From: Thinopyrum elongatum | Taxonomy: Eukaryota > Streptophyta > Magnoliopsida > Poales > Poaceae | NCBI GenBank assembly: GCA_011799875.1 | Contig: CM022303.1 | Coordinates: forward strand, 276,964,904 to 277,028,903 | Direction of reading: 5' to 3' | DNA: 64,000 nucleotides | Notes under the pieces: generated by a model | What the model saw: the letters and a program-made list of their open reading frames with translations, nothing else | Told to the model about the DNA's origin: nothing | Database searches by the model: none | Translations under genes and position numbers: made by a program | Shown here: piece by piece, positions 49,960 through 60,636 of the stretch | Layout of the letters: every line of letters begins with the position of its first letter | Numbering within the stretch: position 1 is the stretch's first letter

Positions 49960-51718
49960 ACCCCGGTACCGACGCAGCTCAGGAGCCCGACGACTCCACT
50001 GACGACCCTGCCTTTGCTGCCGAGCAACCAGGCAAGCCCCCCCTTTTGATCATCCCGATATCGCCCATTCTAATTTCTCATGCTTGCATTAGAATTGCTG
50101 CTACTACTGCTTTACCTATTCTGATGCATAGCCTGTTTATTGTAACCTGCTGTTGATAATTACCTGCATAACCTAAACTGCTTAGTATAGGCTGGGTAGA
50201 GACCTATTAGTGACCCCGCTAGTCCTGACTGCCCCGCTGGATTATCAGAAGACCCGATCAACGGGATTGAAGACCAGGCCCCGGCACCGCACATCACCCC
50301 ACTTAGTTGTAACGACACTGCAGCGTTACTATCGAGTGCCGAGGGTGAAACCTCTTGTAGCACTTCTGATTTTAACTCTGTAGAGTAGCTATTCGGTCGT
50401 GGTCATCGAGGGTGATTCCTCCTTCACCGCTTCCGACAACGATGCCGTCGTACAACACCTCAAGTGTGAACCCAGCGAGGGTGATTCCTCCGAGTTCACC
50501 TAGACGGATACATTGAGTAGGAATCCAACGAGGGTGATACCTCGGATTCCCCTGATGTTATGGACACACGGATACTTGGACTGTACTATTGTTACTTGGA
50601 AAGGCGGGTCGACCCTGAGGGGTACCCGCGTGTGTTGTGGAGACGGGTTGACCTGGATGGTGCCCGAGTGATGAATACGAGGCGCGGCCGGGCATTCTTG
50701 GCCCTTGCCGCAAGTCCTCAAGACGGGGCGATGGGGTCACATCTTTCATGAGTCTCTGCTCGTTACCGCAAGCCCTAGTCCACTAACGATTTGGATATTT
50801 GATCCGAGCAGGCCTCTGGCCTGATAGCACTAACCACAACGTGGGCATAGTATGGGCGTTCTGCATCGTAGCATCAGCTGAAAGCTCTGTCAGACGTCTA
50901 GTTCAGCCTTGCGGCCGGGACGGACCGGCGCCCTCCTGGTGCCTGGCTTCACCCTGCTCGCAACGACCCGGAGTGCACTGGGTGATGGCCCAAGACCCCT
51001 GAGCGCTTAGGATGTAGACCGACGGGGACCTCTCTGCTGAGCTGTAGGTAGGGCTGCGGTGTATCGTTTGGCCGAGGCCGGGCATGACCCAGGAAAATGT
51101 GTCCGGCCGGAGTTAATCGAGCGTGTTGGGTAAGTTGGTGCACCCTTGCAGGGAAGAAAACTTCTATCGATAGCCGGTCCTACGGTAAAGGACACTCGGA
51201 GTTGTATCCCGATCGACACAACTAGACCGTGAGATGATACCCGGATATATGGCTCTGGGATTGCTTCTCGCAGGGAGTTGAGAAGGGATCTCAGGACGAG
51301 GTTGATGACTGTATGGCTCTGGGATTGCTTTCTCGCAGGGAGTCGAGAAAGGATCTCTGGGTGAGGTACAGACTTAATGATACTGCTACATTATTTTGTA
51401 CTGTTCTACTCTCTTCTATTGCTGCAAGACCGCTGAAGATGCTAGTCTTCGATAGGACTAGGCCTGCTCTCTATTCTGGCATTTCTGCAGCCCAGTCCAC
51501 ATATACAGCCACTCTTTGATAATGTTGCATATGTAGTGTAGATCCTTGCTTGCTGAGTACTTCGGATGAGTACTCACGGTTGCTTTGCTTTCTTTTTCCC
51601 CCATACCCTTTTGATGCAACCAGATGACGGAGCCCCGGATACAGCTGCCCACGCCGACGATCGCTACTACTACCCCGCGGGTGGATACTACTACGAGTTG
51701 GCTGTCGACCAAGAGTAG
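49960..51718 (+). other. Possible spliced ORF inside LTR2
   Basis: Exon A 49960-50031 (after cgttag, ending CAACCAG before GCAAGC) and exon B 51624-51718 (after gcaaccag) join in phase 1 and end with D-Q-E and a stop. It is the fourth instance of this exon pair in the window and the most diverged in exon A. Confidence 0.4.
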
Positions 51719-52079
51719 GTTCGGATGGTCCCAGGCAGGAGGCCTACGCCTTTCGATCGTAGTGTTTTCTCTTGTCCCGTCTTCTAAAGGCCTTTCTGTG
51801 TTTTCTTTTATATCTGTACTCAGATATCTGATGCTTCCGCTGACGCTTGTACGCAAGCTTATGTATTCGAGCCCTCGAGGCCCCTGGCTTGTAATAAAAA
51901 GCTTGTATGACTTTATTTATGTTTTAGAGTTGTGTTGTGATATCTTCCCGTGAGTCCTTAGGCTTGATCGTGTGCATTTGCGTGTGTGATTAGTGCACGA
52001 TTGAGCCGGGGGCGTCGCAGCTGATCCCTTTGCAAAAATGATGAGGTTTCAAAACCAGCCTTACAAGTGGCAATATTAG

Positions 52080-52860
52080 TTTGAACCTCTCTTATATCCA
52101 TGTTTAGCGGATCAGCGCAGGCATTTGCAGCTGAATGAGCTGAATTTCATTTTTAATATCAGTTTGAACCTTGTAATCTTCGAATTTGAGCCATATAACT
52201 CTGGAATTTGAACATTGTAATATTTTGAGCTTTTGTGGTACAATCGTTGAAATGGCATCGTATAAGACTTGTATATTGGTAGTACTATTTTGACCTTAAT
52301 ATGCAATGGACTTAGATTTTATTAACCATTCTCGAATGTGTTTTCCTTGTCGATCTCATCGCAAACGATCTGTATAGCTAACTCGACTGCGATCTTCGAC
52401 ATTATTGCACATAGTTTCTTCAATCGTGTGCCCTGTAGAGCGCATAATTAATTATCGCGCTCGAGTGTCCATCATCACCCTTCTGTGTAACTTTGACCTC
52501 ATCAGCCATGGGTAAACTTATGATCGAATTCATTCCACACATTTCGTTTTTACAAAGCTTTTGCCAATAAACGCCCACGATTTGCCCCTCTTCTAGCCAA
52601 CGCATGGCCAAACTAACCGGGTGGGAAGCTTGCGCGGTAAACTACGCGGTTGCACAAGAACAGGCTCACCAACGATACATTTGGCGCCTCTTCGAGCCCA
52701 CGCGTGGTCAAACAAAACGCGTGCGGGGTGCTCAAGTGTGCACTGGAATCCGCCGCTATGAACGCGGTGACAAGACGTGACGATTACAGACCGGCCGGCC
52801 CCCATTTATTACAGCGGCCATTTAACCCTTGTGCCTCTTCAACCTTTCGATCGCACCCCA
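52080..52860. other. 3' flank of the F-box gene and upstream DNA of the exonuclease gene
   Basis: No coding frame is supported. TCGCAAACGATCTG near 52360 resembles CACTA subterminal sequence. The stretch is AT-rich up to about 52560 and GC-rich after it. Confidence 0.4.
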
Positions 52861-52861
52861 G

Positions 52862-52870
52862 TATTATAAG
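52862..52870 (+). promoter_or_regulatory. Putative TATA box of the exonuclease gene
   Basis: TATTATAAG lies about 55-60 bp upstream of the ATG at 52925, with a short pyrimidine-rich leader between. Confidence 0.5.
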
Positions 52871-52924
52871 AAGCACACCCATCACGACAAATTCTTAGAG
52901 GGCCGGGTATCCAGCGCGGCTCCC

Positions 52925-53611
52925 ATGGCGCTCCGAGCGGCTGACGACGACGAGCAGCAGTTCACCATGCATGCCGTGGTGGACACCCACAAAAGGTTCA
53001 CGGAGCTCTCGATGGTGTACACCAACAACCCGGTCTGGGTGGAGCACTCCATCCACATCATGGAGTTGTTGCTTGCTGAGGAGAAGTACAAGGTGGTCGG
53101 GTTCGACCTCGAGTACACCCGCGCTCGTGTCGGGTCTCGTCCCAAGGTCGTCGTCGCCCAGATGTGCGTGCGCAATCACGTCCTCGTCTACCACTACTGC
53201 CTGGCCACAAGGCCTTGCGAGCGTTTCGCCAGGTTTGTCGACAGCCCCCACTACATGTTCGCTACGGTGGACATCACCAACGATGTAAAGGTGCTCAAGA
53301 ATTCGGGCATTGCCTGCCAGAATCTTGTCGACATCCAGGGCCAATACAAGATCTGGGGCAGCAAGGAGTATGAGAAGGACTCACTGGTTCACCTCGCCGA
53401 GGCCATCATCGACCCCTACTGTAGAGACATGAAGAATTCCTGCAACAAGGACAAGCGTGCCTGGCACTCGGCCTAGATGGAGAAACTCGACAAAACTCAC
53501 GTCGTGTACGCGGCCAAGGAGACGTACACGAGCTACGAGATGTACAGGCGGATCGTTGACATGAGGAAGTGCCTCCTTCCCCAAAACGGCCAGGGATCCA
53601 GCCGGAAGTAG
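52925..53611 (+). pseudogene. 3'-5' exonuclease domain gene (WRN/DEDD-like) with one stop
   Basis: The ATG at 52925 (cccATGGCG context) opens an intronless frame of 183 codons to TAG 53474-53476. The same frame then continues 44 codons to TAG 53609-53611. The domain is a DnaQ/WRN-type 3'-5' exonuclease fold: Exo I F-D-L-E-Y-T with D61 and E63, and Exo II around D120 in T-N-D-V-K-V-L. The Exo III-like Y-A-A-K-E lies after the stop. Family members use Y-x3-D there, so the catalytic Asp is replaced by Glu. With both the stop and this change, activity is unlikely. The gene lies between F-box remnants and CACTA subterminal repeats, so it is probably cargo of that element. The family in plants is otherwise of poorly known function. 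Confidence 0.75.
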
Positions 53612-53799
53612 AGCAATGACAAGCGTCGTCGCAACAAGATATAGATGATTAGATGCTCGTTTCTCCTAGTTTAGTATGCATGTAATTGCTTACTTTGGTG
53701 TGTGGAAATATTATGTGTGTAGTCACTTATATAATTGTATGCTTAATTTGGTTATGCAATGCTGTTCTTATAAGTATATATGTTGAAGTTCTGTAGATA

Positions 53800-54399
53800 G
53801 AGAAAATAACATCGCACACGGACTAAACAATGGAACCTGTCGGTGATGATTTCATCAATCACACACAATTGTATGCCAGCAATCATTTGCTCACAACACA
53901 CACGGCTTGGTAATAGGAATCGTCTGTGTTGTTATCGGTCTTCCTACACATTTCCGATTACAGACCTGTTTGCCGCGTATCGCACACATCTTGTTAAGGA
54001 ACCGTTTCTGTTCTCTTGGCTCAACGCAAACAGTTCATCCGAGTGAACTGTATGCCGTATATCGCACACACCTTTATCTGGCTGCCCGTTTCTATTGTTC
54101 CGCCTCATCACAAACAGTTTATCGGGGTGAACTGTATGCCGTATATCGCACACACCTTGATCTGGCTACCCGTTTCTATTGTTCTGTCTCATCGCAAACA
54201 GTTCGTATGAATCAATCGTATGCCCCGCATCGCACACGCATCTAAAATCTGAACCGTGTTTGATGTATCCACCATCGCAAATGTTTTGCATCTTTTTTGA
54301 CGGTTTTTTTACATCACCGTTTGCGATTAATGCATCGCACACAGTTTCGTCGAAGAGTCTCTGATTGTAGTGTCGCGTCAGCAGCATCCTGTAGTAGTG
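53800..54399 (-). mobile_element. CACTA transposon terminus with subterminal repeats
   Basis: On the minus strand the element begins CACTACTACAGGATGC at 54399, followed inward by TGTGTGCGATG, ATCGCAAACGG and similar short repeats. An approximately 83-bp unit containing CCGTTTCTATTGTTC and TATATCGCACACACC is repeated about three times at 54001-54245. CACTA ends and subterminal motifs of this kind are transposase-binding sites. The adjacent 3-bp cta (54400-54402) is a candidate target duplication. The matching opposite end was not found in the window. Confidence 0.8.
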
Positions 54400-54416
54400 C
54401 TAGGTCAGCGGGTGTA

Positions 54417-54447
<31 letters not shown>

Positions 54448-55028
54448 CGCTGCCAGAGAGATAGAGAGAAATCGAGAGGAGGAAGGAGTAATTAATGGCG
54501 GAGGGGGCGTGTGTGGGCCCACAACTCATGCGAGCGAGCGCCCGACGCTAGCTTTGGCCGGTCGGCTGGAAACAATCATTTACCAAAAAAACCACAGATC
54601 CCAACATCTAGTTTTGTTTTTATCATGACAAGAATGTGTGTATAACACAAACTATATCAATTAGTAACAGTAGCAGTTAGTACAGTTAAGTCACCTAAGG
54701 CCACAACCACCTTGTTATCCTTTTTTTGCTGCCGCGGGGGGATTCAATATTCAAGGAGGCCTCTTAGACATAACCAAGTTTACTGAACCAGACTGCCATA
54801 CGAGGGGTACTATGGCCAAGCCACCTTGTTATCCAAGACGAGTGGAAGAAGACATGATGGCATATGCTCATCATAATCTCTAACATGCTCATGCTCACAG
54901 ACACGAAGCATCTAGATTCTAGACGCACGTTTGACGATCTATGCAACAAAGTACTGCTAGTAGGGTAGTACTAGTAACATAAAAGTAAAAGACCAGCATC
55001 AGTAGCACATCCTATCAATGCCCATTTG
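54400..55028. other. Intergenic DNA with a 31-G homopolymer
   Basis: 54417-54447 is an uninterrupted run of G. The rest is AT-rich with no supported gene. The partner copy has a 16-G run. Confidence 0.7.
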
Positions 55029-55484
55029 CTAAACCCACCGATCACACACTGACGCTACTCCCGCCTCGGCTGCCCGCCGGGGAGTAGAGTTCTTCCGGCG
55101 GCTTCCGTTTCGCCGGAACCCGTTTGATTTCGTCCTCATGTCGTTACCGTCTTTGTGGCCGATGTCCCCAACCGACTCGGAGCTTCGCTTCACCTGCAGA
55201 CGCCGCCGGCGCCGCCGCGGCCTCTTCATCGCTCCGTCAGGAACTTTACCGCCAACCGTGCTATCGGCACCCTTGGTTGGCACGACCGGTTTCACGCTGT
55301 CTGCGACCTCCGCGACCTTGGCGATGTCCTCCACTTCTTCGCCGGCTCCGTCGTCCCTCAGAGGCTTCAGAGGACTGCCGCTCCTCTTGTGGTCGGTCGG
55401 AGCGGCCTCCTCGCCGCCACTACCGTCGTCGTCGTCCCTCGCATCCTCAGCCGATTTCTTGGCCTTCCCACCAGGCCTACCCAT
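55029..55484 (-). CDS. Small charged, lysine/arginine-rich protein (partial or retro-copy)
   Basis: The frame is 151 codons from ATG 55484 to a stop at 55029, without introns. It begins M-G-R-P-G-G-K-A-K-K, has an acidic middle (E-E-V-E-D-I-A-K-V) and a basic stretch P-R-R-R-R-R-R-L. It ends G-F-R-R-N-G-S-R-R-K...P-R-R-A-A-E-A-G-V before an unrelated-looking tail. This resembles a plant-conserved small nuclear-type protein family ending in PRRAAEAGV, for which I have no name or function. The altered C-terminus and lack of introns suggest a captured or retro-copied piece rather than the parent gene. Its neighbours are a CACTA end and a FAR1 gene. Confidence 0.5.
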   Translation of the reverse strand: MGRPGGKAKKSAEDARDDDDGSGGEEAAPTDHKRSGSPLKPLRDDGAGEEVEDIAKVAEVADSVKPVVPTKGADSTVGGKVPDGAMKRPRRRRRRLQVKRSSESVGDIGHKDGNDMRTKSNGFRRNGSRRKNSTPRRAAEAGVASVCDRWV

Positions 55485-56184
55485 GGCAGGGCAGAGCGAA
55501 AAAAAACAACTTGAGAAGGGGGCTTGCTGGTTGGTGCCCAACTTTGGTCACGGTCAGAGACACTAGAACTGCAAAGTGGCCAAAGAAATCAAGTGAAGAG
55601 CAGGTGGAGACGTTTATCTAAACATGCCAAAGGAAGTGTCCTTTGATCAACCAGATGGTTTTAGTGCCCATTCGAGCATTTAGCAGAGCATATATACTGA
55701 GATGCAAGAGCTGAAAGTGGAGCTACAAGATATGAACATCGACCCAATAATGAAGCTAAGAATCAAGGGCACATCATCAATCCTAGAAGAGCGCGAGGAC
55801 ATGTACACTGAGAGAATCTCATAGCAAGGCACACCGGACCGGAGTGACAGGTCACATGAACAAGAACACGGAACGCTGAGGTAAGCACAACTCCCATATC
55901 AATCACTCCATAACCGCAAGGGAAAGGGAAGAAGAACAGACCTCTGTTTTACGATGCCCGAGTCCCACGCGACATCAGCTTATCTCGAGAAGTCCCCGGC
56001 TCCGGTGGCTCCGAAACAATCTCGCACAGGCACAGCTAGAAGAAGACGCGGTCGATGCTACTACTAGTACCAGTGGGGAGGGGAAGGGAAGGGAAGGGAG
56101 ATGGTGCACGCGGTGAATCTTCAGGTTGGTGGGCATTGAGATAGAGGTGCGCTTCGGTACAACAAACCACATCTCCCCCCCCCC

Positions 56185-56222
<38 letters not shown>

Positions 56223-56570
56223 TATAAGGGGCAGGGGGGTCATGCCCGCCGTACGGGCCGGTCGCGTACGCCAAAACGCCCGCCCGCCCGCCCGCTGCAA
56301 ACGCCCGTGTGGTTTGAGAAAAAAATAAGACGCCCGATCGGGCGAACCCTATTTTCCCCTCGCCTCTGCCGCCGCCTCTCGCGCCGCCGCTGCCATCTCC
56401 GGCAGTACCTGGCCGACGGGGAAATAAAGTCGCCGGTAGCACCCAGTAATATCGACGCGTTGTGCGCGACTCGACGCCGACAACCGCCTAGGTCGGGCAG
56501 ACGCCGCCGCCGTCGTCTGCTCGGCGTGCTGTTCGTCCTCAAGCCTCCGGCCAATATCAACGCTATTGTC
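55485..56570. other. Gene-fragment and promoter-like DNA before the FAR1 gene
   Basis: 55690-55830 reads in one plus frame as a charged helical stretch (E-M-Q-E-L-K-V-E-L...I-L-E-E-R-E-D-M-Y) ending in TAG. It is an unidentified coding remnant with no visible start. 56178-56218 is a poly-C then (CA)n tract. 56290-56570 is GC-rich leader-like sequence directly before the FAR1 ATG. Confidence 0.4.
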
Positions 56571-59483
56571 ATGTCTGACGAAGGCAACGAGGTACGCGAG
56601 CCGCTGGCATAGTGATTTAAAAACGGATTTTAGTTGCGACGATGTTACGTGCTGTTTGAATGGATCTTTGATTATATATAAACGTGTATAGATGGAGGCG
56701 GAAATCAGATATGACGATGATGATGGTGGTAGCGAGGACGGATCATTGTCATTGGATGAAGACGAACATGGCGGGGAAAATTATATGAGTTTGGATGAGT
56801 CTTACAGTGGCAATGTAAGTGGTCTGCATGTTCTCAATCATATTAAATACAAGCAACCGCGATGACACTAACATGTACTTGTTTGACTTTGCACAAGTAG
56901 GAGGGGATGATGACAATGAGGATATGGATGTAGATGATTCATATGCTGAAAGCGGTAGCCATGTAAGTTTAAAATTATGCAGGTTAGTTTAAAGTGACAT
57001 GAAAAATGCATGAAATCTTACATATCATATTTAAAATTTGCGCAGATGGATGTGGAAGGGTACTATGAGTGGAATTTATTCGATGATGCCAATGACGAAA
57101 ACGATATCGATGCATCTTATAATGACAGCTCCACCAAAGTAAGTAGTGCAAAGTGAATATATATGATAGTCCTCATACAACAACTTACTGACATATAAGA
57201 TTGTTTGTATTTTTTTTCAGGGAGACGTTGGTGGCCCGTGCGAAAACGATGACGATGCCAATGGTGATGAGTGTAATTTTGACATTGGGTACGATGAATA
57301 CCAGCAAGACTCACTGGACAGACATTGGATGGTGATGGCCACGACGTTCAGGTCAGAAGAGGAGGCATATGATTTCTATAACGACTATGCAAAAAAGCGT
57401 GGATTCAGCATTAGAAGGGACAACTTGAAATACGCGAAGGGTGTCGACGCACGTAAGCGCTTGAGGAGGTTTCTCTATTCAAGGGCTGGGAAACGACAGG
57501 CAAAGTTTTGTACCATGGAAGGGAGGAAGCGTAGGCTGAGAGCGGAGAGTCGGTGTTATTGCGAGGCCCATCTAACTGTGAAGCTTGATAGAGAGCGCTC
57601 CATTTGGTATGTCAGCAGTTCTAGCGATGATCATAGTCACATTCTTGCTAGACCGGATGAAGTTACATATCTCCGGTCTCATAATCAGATAAAGGAATAC
57701 CAGAAGCTCGAGATCTTAGCAATGGCAGGTGCTGGGATCAGAAAACATTGGATTTATGACAACTTCGTTAGTAGGTATGGATCATATGCAAGGGCTGGTT
57801 TCGGGAGGAGGAAGCTTTATAACATGTGCTATAGGGAGAAAATGAAGTTGCTAGCAAAGGGTGATGCGGACACTGCGATTGGGATCATGATGACCAGAAA
57901 GGCAAGGAATCCAGACTTTTTCTTTGACCACACTGTTGACACAGATGGCAAGCTGAAGAACCTGTTCTGGTGTGATTCTCAGTCACGTCGGGATTACCTT
58001 GACTTCAGTGATGTAACCGTCTTCGACAACACGTATAAGATGAATAGGTACGGAATGCCATTCATACCTTTTGTTGGTCTAAACAACCATCGTTGCACCA
58101 CTGTGTTCGGTTGTGCTGTTTGTGTCAGATGAGACCAAGGATACATATGTTTGGGTGTTGCAGGCCTTCTTGAGAGCTCTGTCAGAAGAAGCCGAGGTCT
58201 GTAATTATTGACGGAGACGCAGCCATGATAAGGGCCATCAGGAAGGTCCTTACTGACGTGTGGCATCGACTTTGTTCGTGGCATATAGAGAAGAACATGC
58301 AGAAACACCTCCACCACAAGTTCCTTAAGGAGTTCAGGTCTCTTATTTACTATGCTACTACACATGATGAGTTTGAGGCGAGATGGGCAGCTTTTAAAGC
58401 CAAATGGGAGTCGGAGAAAACTGAAACATGGTTGCGTAGGATGTACAGGAAGAAAAGGCTTTGGGCTGCGTCATATCTCACCGGTGGGTTCTTCCTTGGT
58501 ATGCGGAGTAACCAGAGGAGCGAGAGTAACTCTTGCCTTCATATGCATCTTGACTCTGGCATGACAATTGTTGATATGGTTGTGCATTATGAGAACTGCA
58601 TTGTTCGGCTCCGTGAAACGAGTCGTACGACGACTGCATGGCCTCACAGACACTCCCTGTAGCAGTACTCGACGAGTTCAAATACATTGAGAAAGCCGCT
58701 GCCCGTGACTTCACTGCGGTGAACTTTTACCTCTTGCAGCAAGAAATGAAGAAGGCAGCGGATCTTGAGATCATAGATAGACTCAGTGGAGCCATCAGTC
58801 AGAGATTCATAGTGGCATGGAAAAATAACAGGCAACTGAGATTCAAAGTGGACTATACACCTACTAACTCAGAAGAAACAATGAAGTGCAGTTGTGATAG
58901 TATGAAACGTAAAGGTCACCCATGCAAGCATGTTCTTTATGTTTTGGCCAGGTTGAACGTGAAGGACTTACCTAAGTGCTTAGTGCTGCGAAGATTCACC
59001 AAGAATGCTAGAGGTGGACTGCCCGTGAAGTGCACTAGCAATCTCTTTGCATGGGGATGGGCAGGTACTGAGGAGAGAACTAAGTACAGTGAGTTGACTA
59101 TTTTGTCTGCGGAAGTATCTCATGCGGCATGTCATAGACCATTTCTATTTGACAAACTGAAGGCTGCTCTTGAGGATGTAATAGCAAACAAGGACGTTGA
59201 GGAGGAAGAATATGTGAGACAGCATAGGGTTGCGCATGACGATGCTTTTGTGCCGGATCAAGATCATGTTTTTGTTTGTGATCCACAGAAAGTCAGTACG
59301 AAAGGAGCACCGAAAGGGCAGAATAACAAAGGCCGTGGTAAGGAACCTGGCGTGACTAAAAACGGTAGACCTAAAGGTTTCAATGACAAACCTCCTGCAC
59401 GCCTATGCGGTTTATGCAGAACAAAAGGTCATTTCAAGAACAATTGTCCTGCGAATCCTAAGTATGTGTACACGTTTTTTTAA
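56571..59483 (+). pseudogene. FAR1-type MULE transposase, multi-exon, frameshifted
   Basis: Exons: 56571-56591 (ATG), 56692-56814, about 56901-56962, 57046-57138 and 57221-59483, with GT-AG introns. The early exons are strongly acidic. The last exon carries a FAR1 DNA-binding domain (R-C-Y-C-E-A-H...D-D-H-S-H, about 57350-57670) and MULE transposase motifs (V-F-D-N-T-Y-K-M-N-R-Y-G-M-P-F near 58020, V-I-I-D-G-D-A near 58210). It also carries a SWIM zinc finger (C-S-C...C-K-H near 58890-58935) and a C-terminal CCHC knuckle (C-G-L-C...H...C near 59410-59450). Frameshifts near 58110-58140, 58180 and 58630, and one at the exon 2/3 junction, break the frame. It encoded a Mutator-like transposase or a related FAR1 regulator; the context favours transposase. 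Confidence 0.85.
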
Positions 59484-60636
59484 CGTACTTTTGTTGTTTA
59501 GTTTATTGTTTATGAAATTTTGACATATATTATGATCTTTCTATGGAGGAACATGGCATGATGATGATAGCACGGATTGTTTGAATAAGTGGAACAAGTT
59601 CTTGAATAGAGTTGATGATTTATTTGGTTGTAATAAAGAATTCTACTTATAAATTTGTTTCGGCACATCGCCACGGGAGACTTGTAATCGGTGTTTACTT
59701 ATGTCATATTTGTTGGCACTATACTCGTTGTTTTTAATATGATATGCGACATACACATTTTAACTTTAGAATATATATTTGTTGGCGTTATAGTCATTGT
59801 TTTTAATATGATATGTGATATACACATTTTTTATTTAGAAATATATGATTTGATGTATAGATAATGGAGTGTTGGGCAATCGGAGGCGTTCTACAGCCGC
59901 CGGTTGCTTCATTTTTTTAACAAAGTTAACAGCCACTGGGCCGCGAGTGGCGCCAGCCGGCGCAAAGGGGCGCAAGGCACGAGGATGATTCAGGTGCCGC
60001 CGCAGATGGCGATCCTGAGGCTACAGCGCCCTCCGCAGAGGGCGCAGGTGGGCAGGGGGTGAATCCACCTCGGGGGCAGCAAAGTCCAACCCGGGAGCGA
60101 CGCGCGGCGCGGGCCGGCTCGCCAGATGATGCGCCCCCCACGGGCCATCTCGTGGCCAGCACATGGCGCAGTTTGAGCCGCACGAGGCAAGCATGTGATG
60201 CGCGGCGCGGGCGACGCTCGCCTCCTCTCGCCGACCACAGTCGCGGGCCATCTCAAGGCGAGCACAGGACGCGCGGCGCGGGCGACGCTCGCCTCTGACA
60301 CGGACCTGATTCGGTTCGTTGTTCTGCCGCTGACAGTATATCCGACACGGGATCTCGACGTGTCAACTCGAAGAACACGATCACAACACGGTATTTTAAA
60401 GCGCCAACTTAGTACATTCGCGTGAACGCTCATTCAACGCAAAATATAAAATAAATTTGTAAATTTCAAATGTTTAGAATGTACGTTAAATAAATCAGTC
60501 ACGCGACATAATCTTGACATGTGAAAAATGTTTAAAACTCACATAAAAAAATAAAACATCCACACACAATCTTCAATCATGTTTCATAAGCATTCAAGTA
60601 AATTCAAAGCCCGCGCAGTACTCTGGTGTGAGATTT
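59484..60636. other. Convergent intergenic region with short repeats
   Basis: A 70-bp tandem duplication lies at about 59710-59849 (TGTTGGC...TTTTTAATATGATATG). 60090-60300 holds a phrase GCGCGGCGCGGGC...CTCGCC in about three copies. The sequence is GC-rich from 59920 to 60310. No gene is supported; the frames there lack family motifs. Confidence 0.55.

Larger units (their letters stand above)
21915..52019 (+). mobile_element. Solo LTR 2, itself interrupted by LTR3 and by the suspect block
   Basis: It starts TGTAACACCCCATG at 21915 and ends GGGGGCGTCGCA at 52019, with the target duplication gctga at 21910-21914 and 52020-52024. After removing LTR3 and the suspect duplicated segment, about 3.8 kb remains: 21915-23540 plus 49827-52019. 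The 5' third (22380-23050) is very GC-rich with a GAAACCCTAG telo-box-like sequence near 22461. The long arginine/proline/alanine reading frames there lack any family signature and are not annotated as genes. No internal element domains are present. Confidence 0.85.
15929..52079 (+). pseudogene. F-box/LRR/FBD-type gene split by two solo LTRs
   Basis: This looks like an F-box protein of the grass F-box/LRR/FBD class, which would recruit substrates to an SCF ubiquitin ligase. The first exon, 15929-16782, has an F-box (I-S-S-L-x-D-D-M-L...I-I-S-L-L-P near 16030-16080, then V-L-S-R-R-W) followed by leucine-rich sequence. The coding parts resume at 20915-20961, 21044-21178, 21580-21738 and 21794-21914, then 52025-52079 (stop TAG). 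Removing LTR1 restores the frame exactly across the target duplication. Removing LTR2 rejoins the end D-F-S-V-A-D-P-F. Other lesions are a frameshift at a C10 run (16431-16440), an in-frame TAA near 21610 and a frameshift in 21794-21914. The gene is therefore dead even without the LTRs. Confidence 0.75.

Noticed and set aside
55975..56442. 155-codon minus-strand frame with a valine/cysteine run
   Set aside because: The run is produced by the (CA)n microsatellite, and the frame has no motif.
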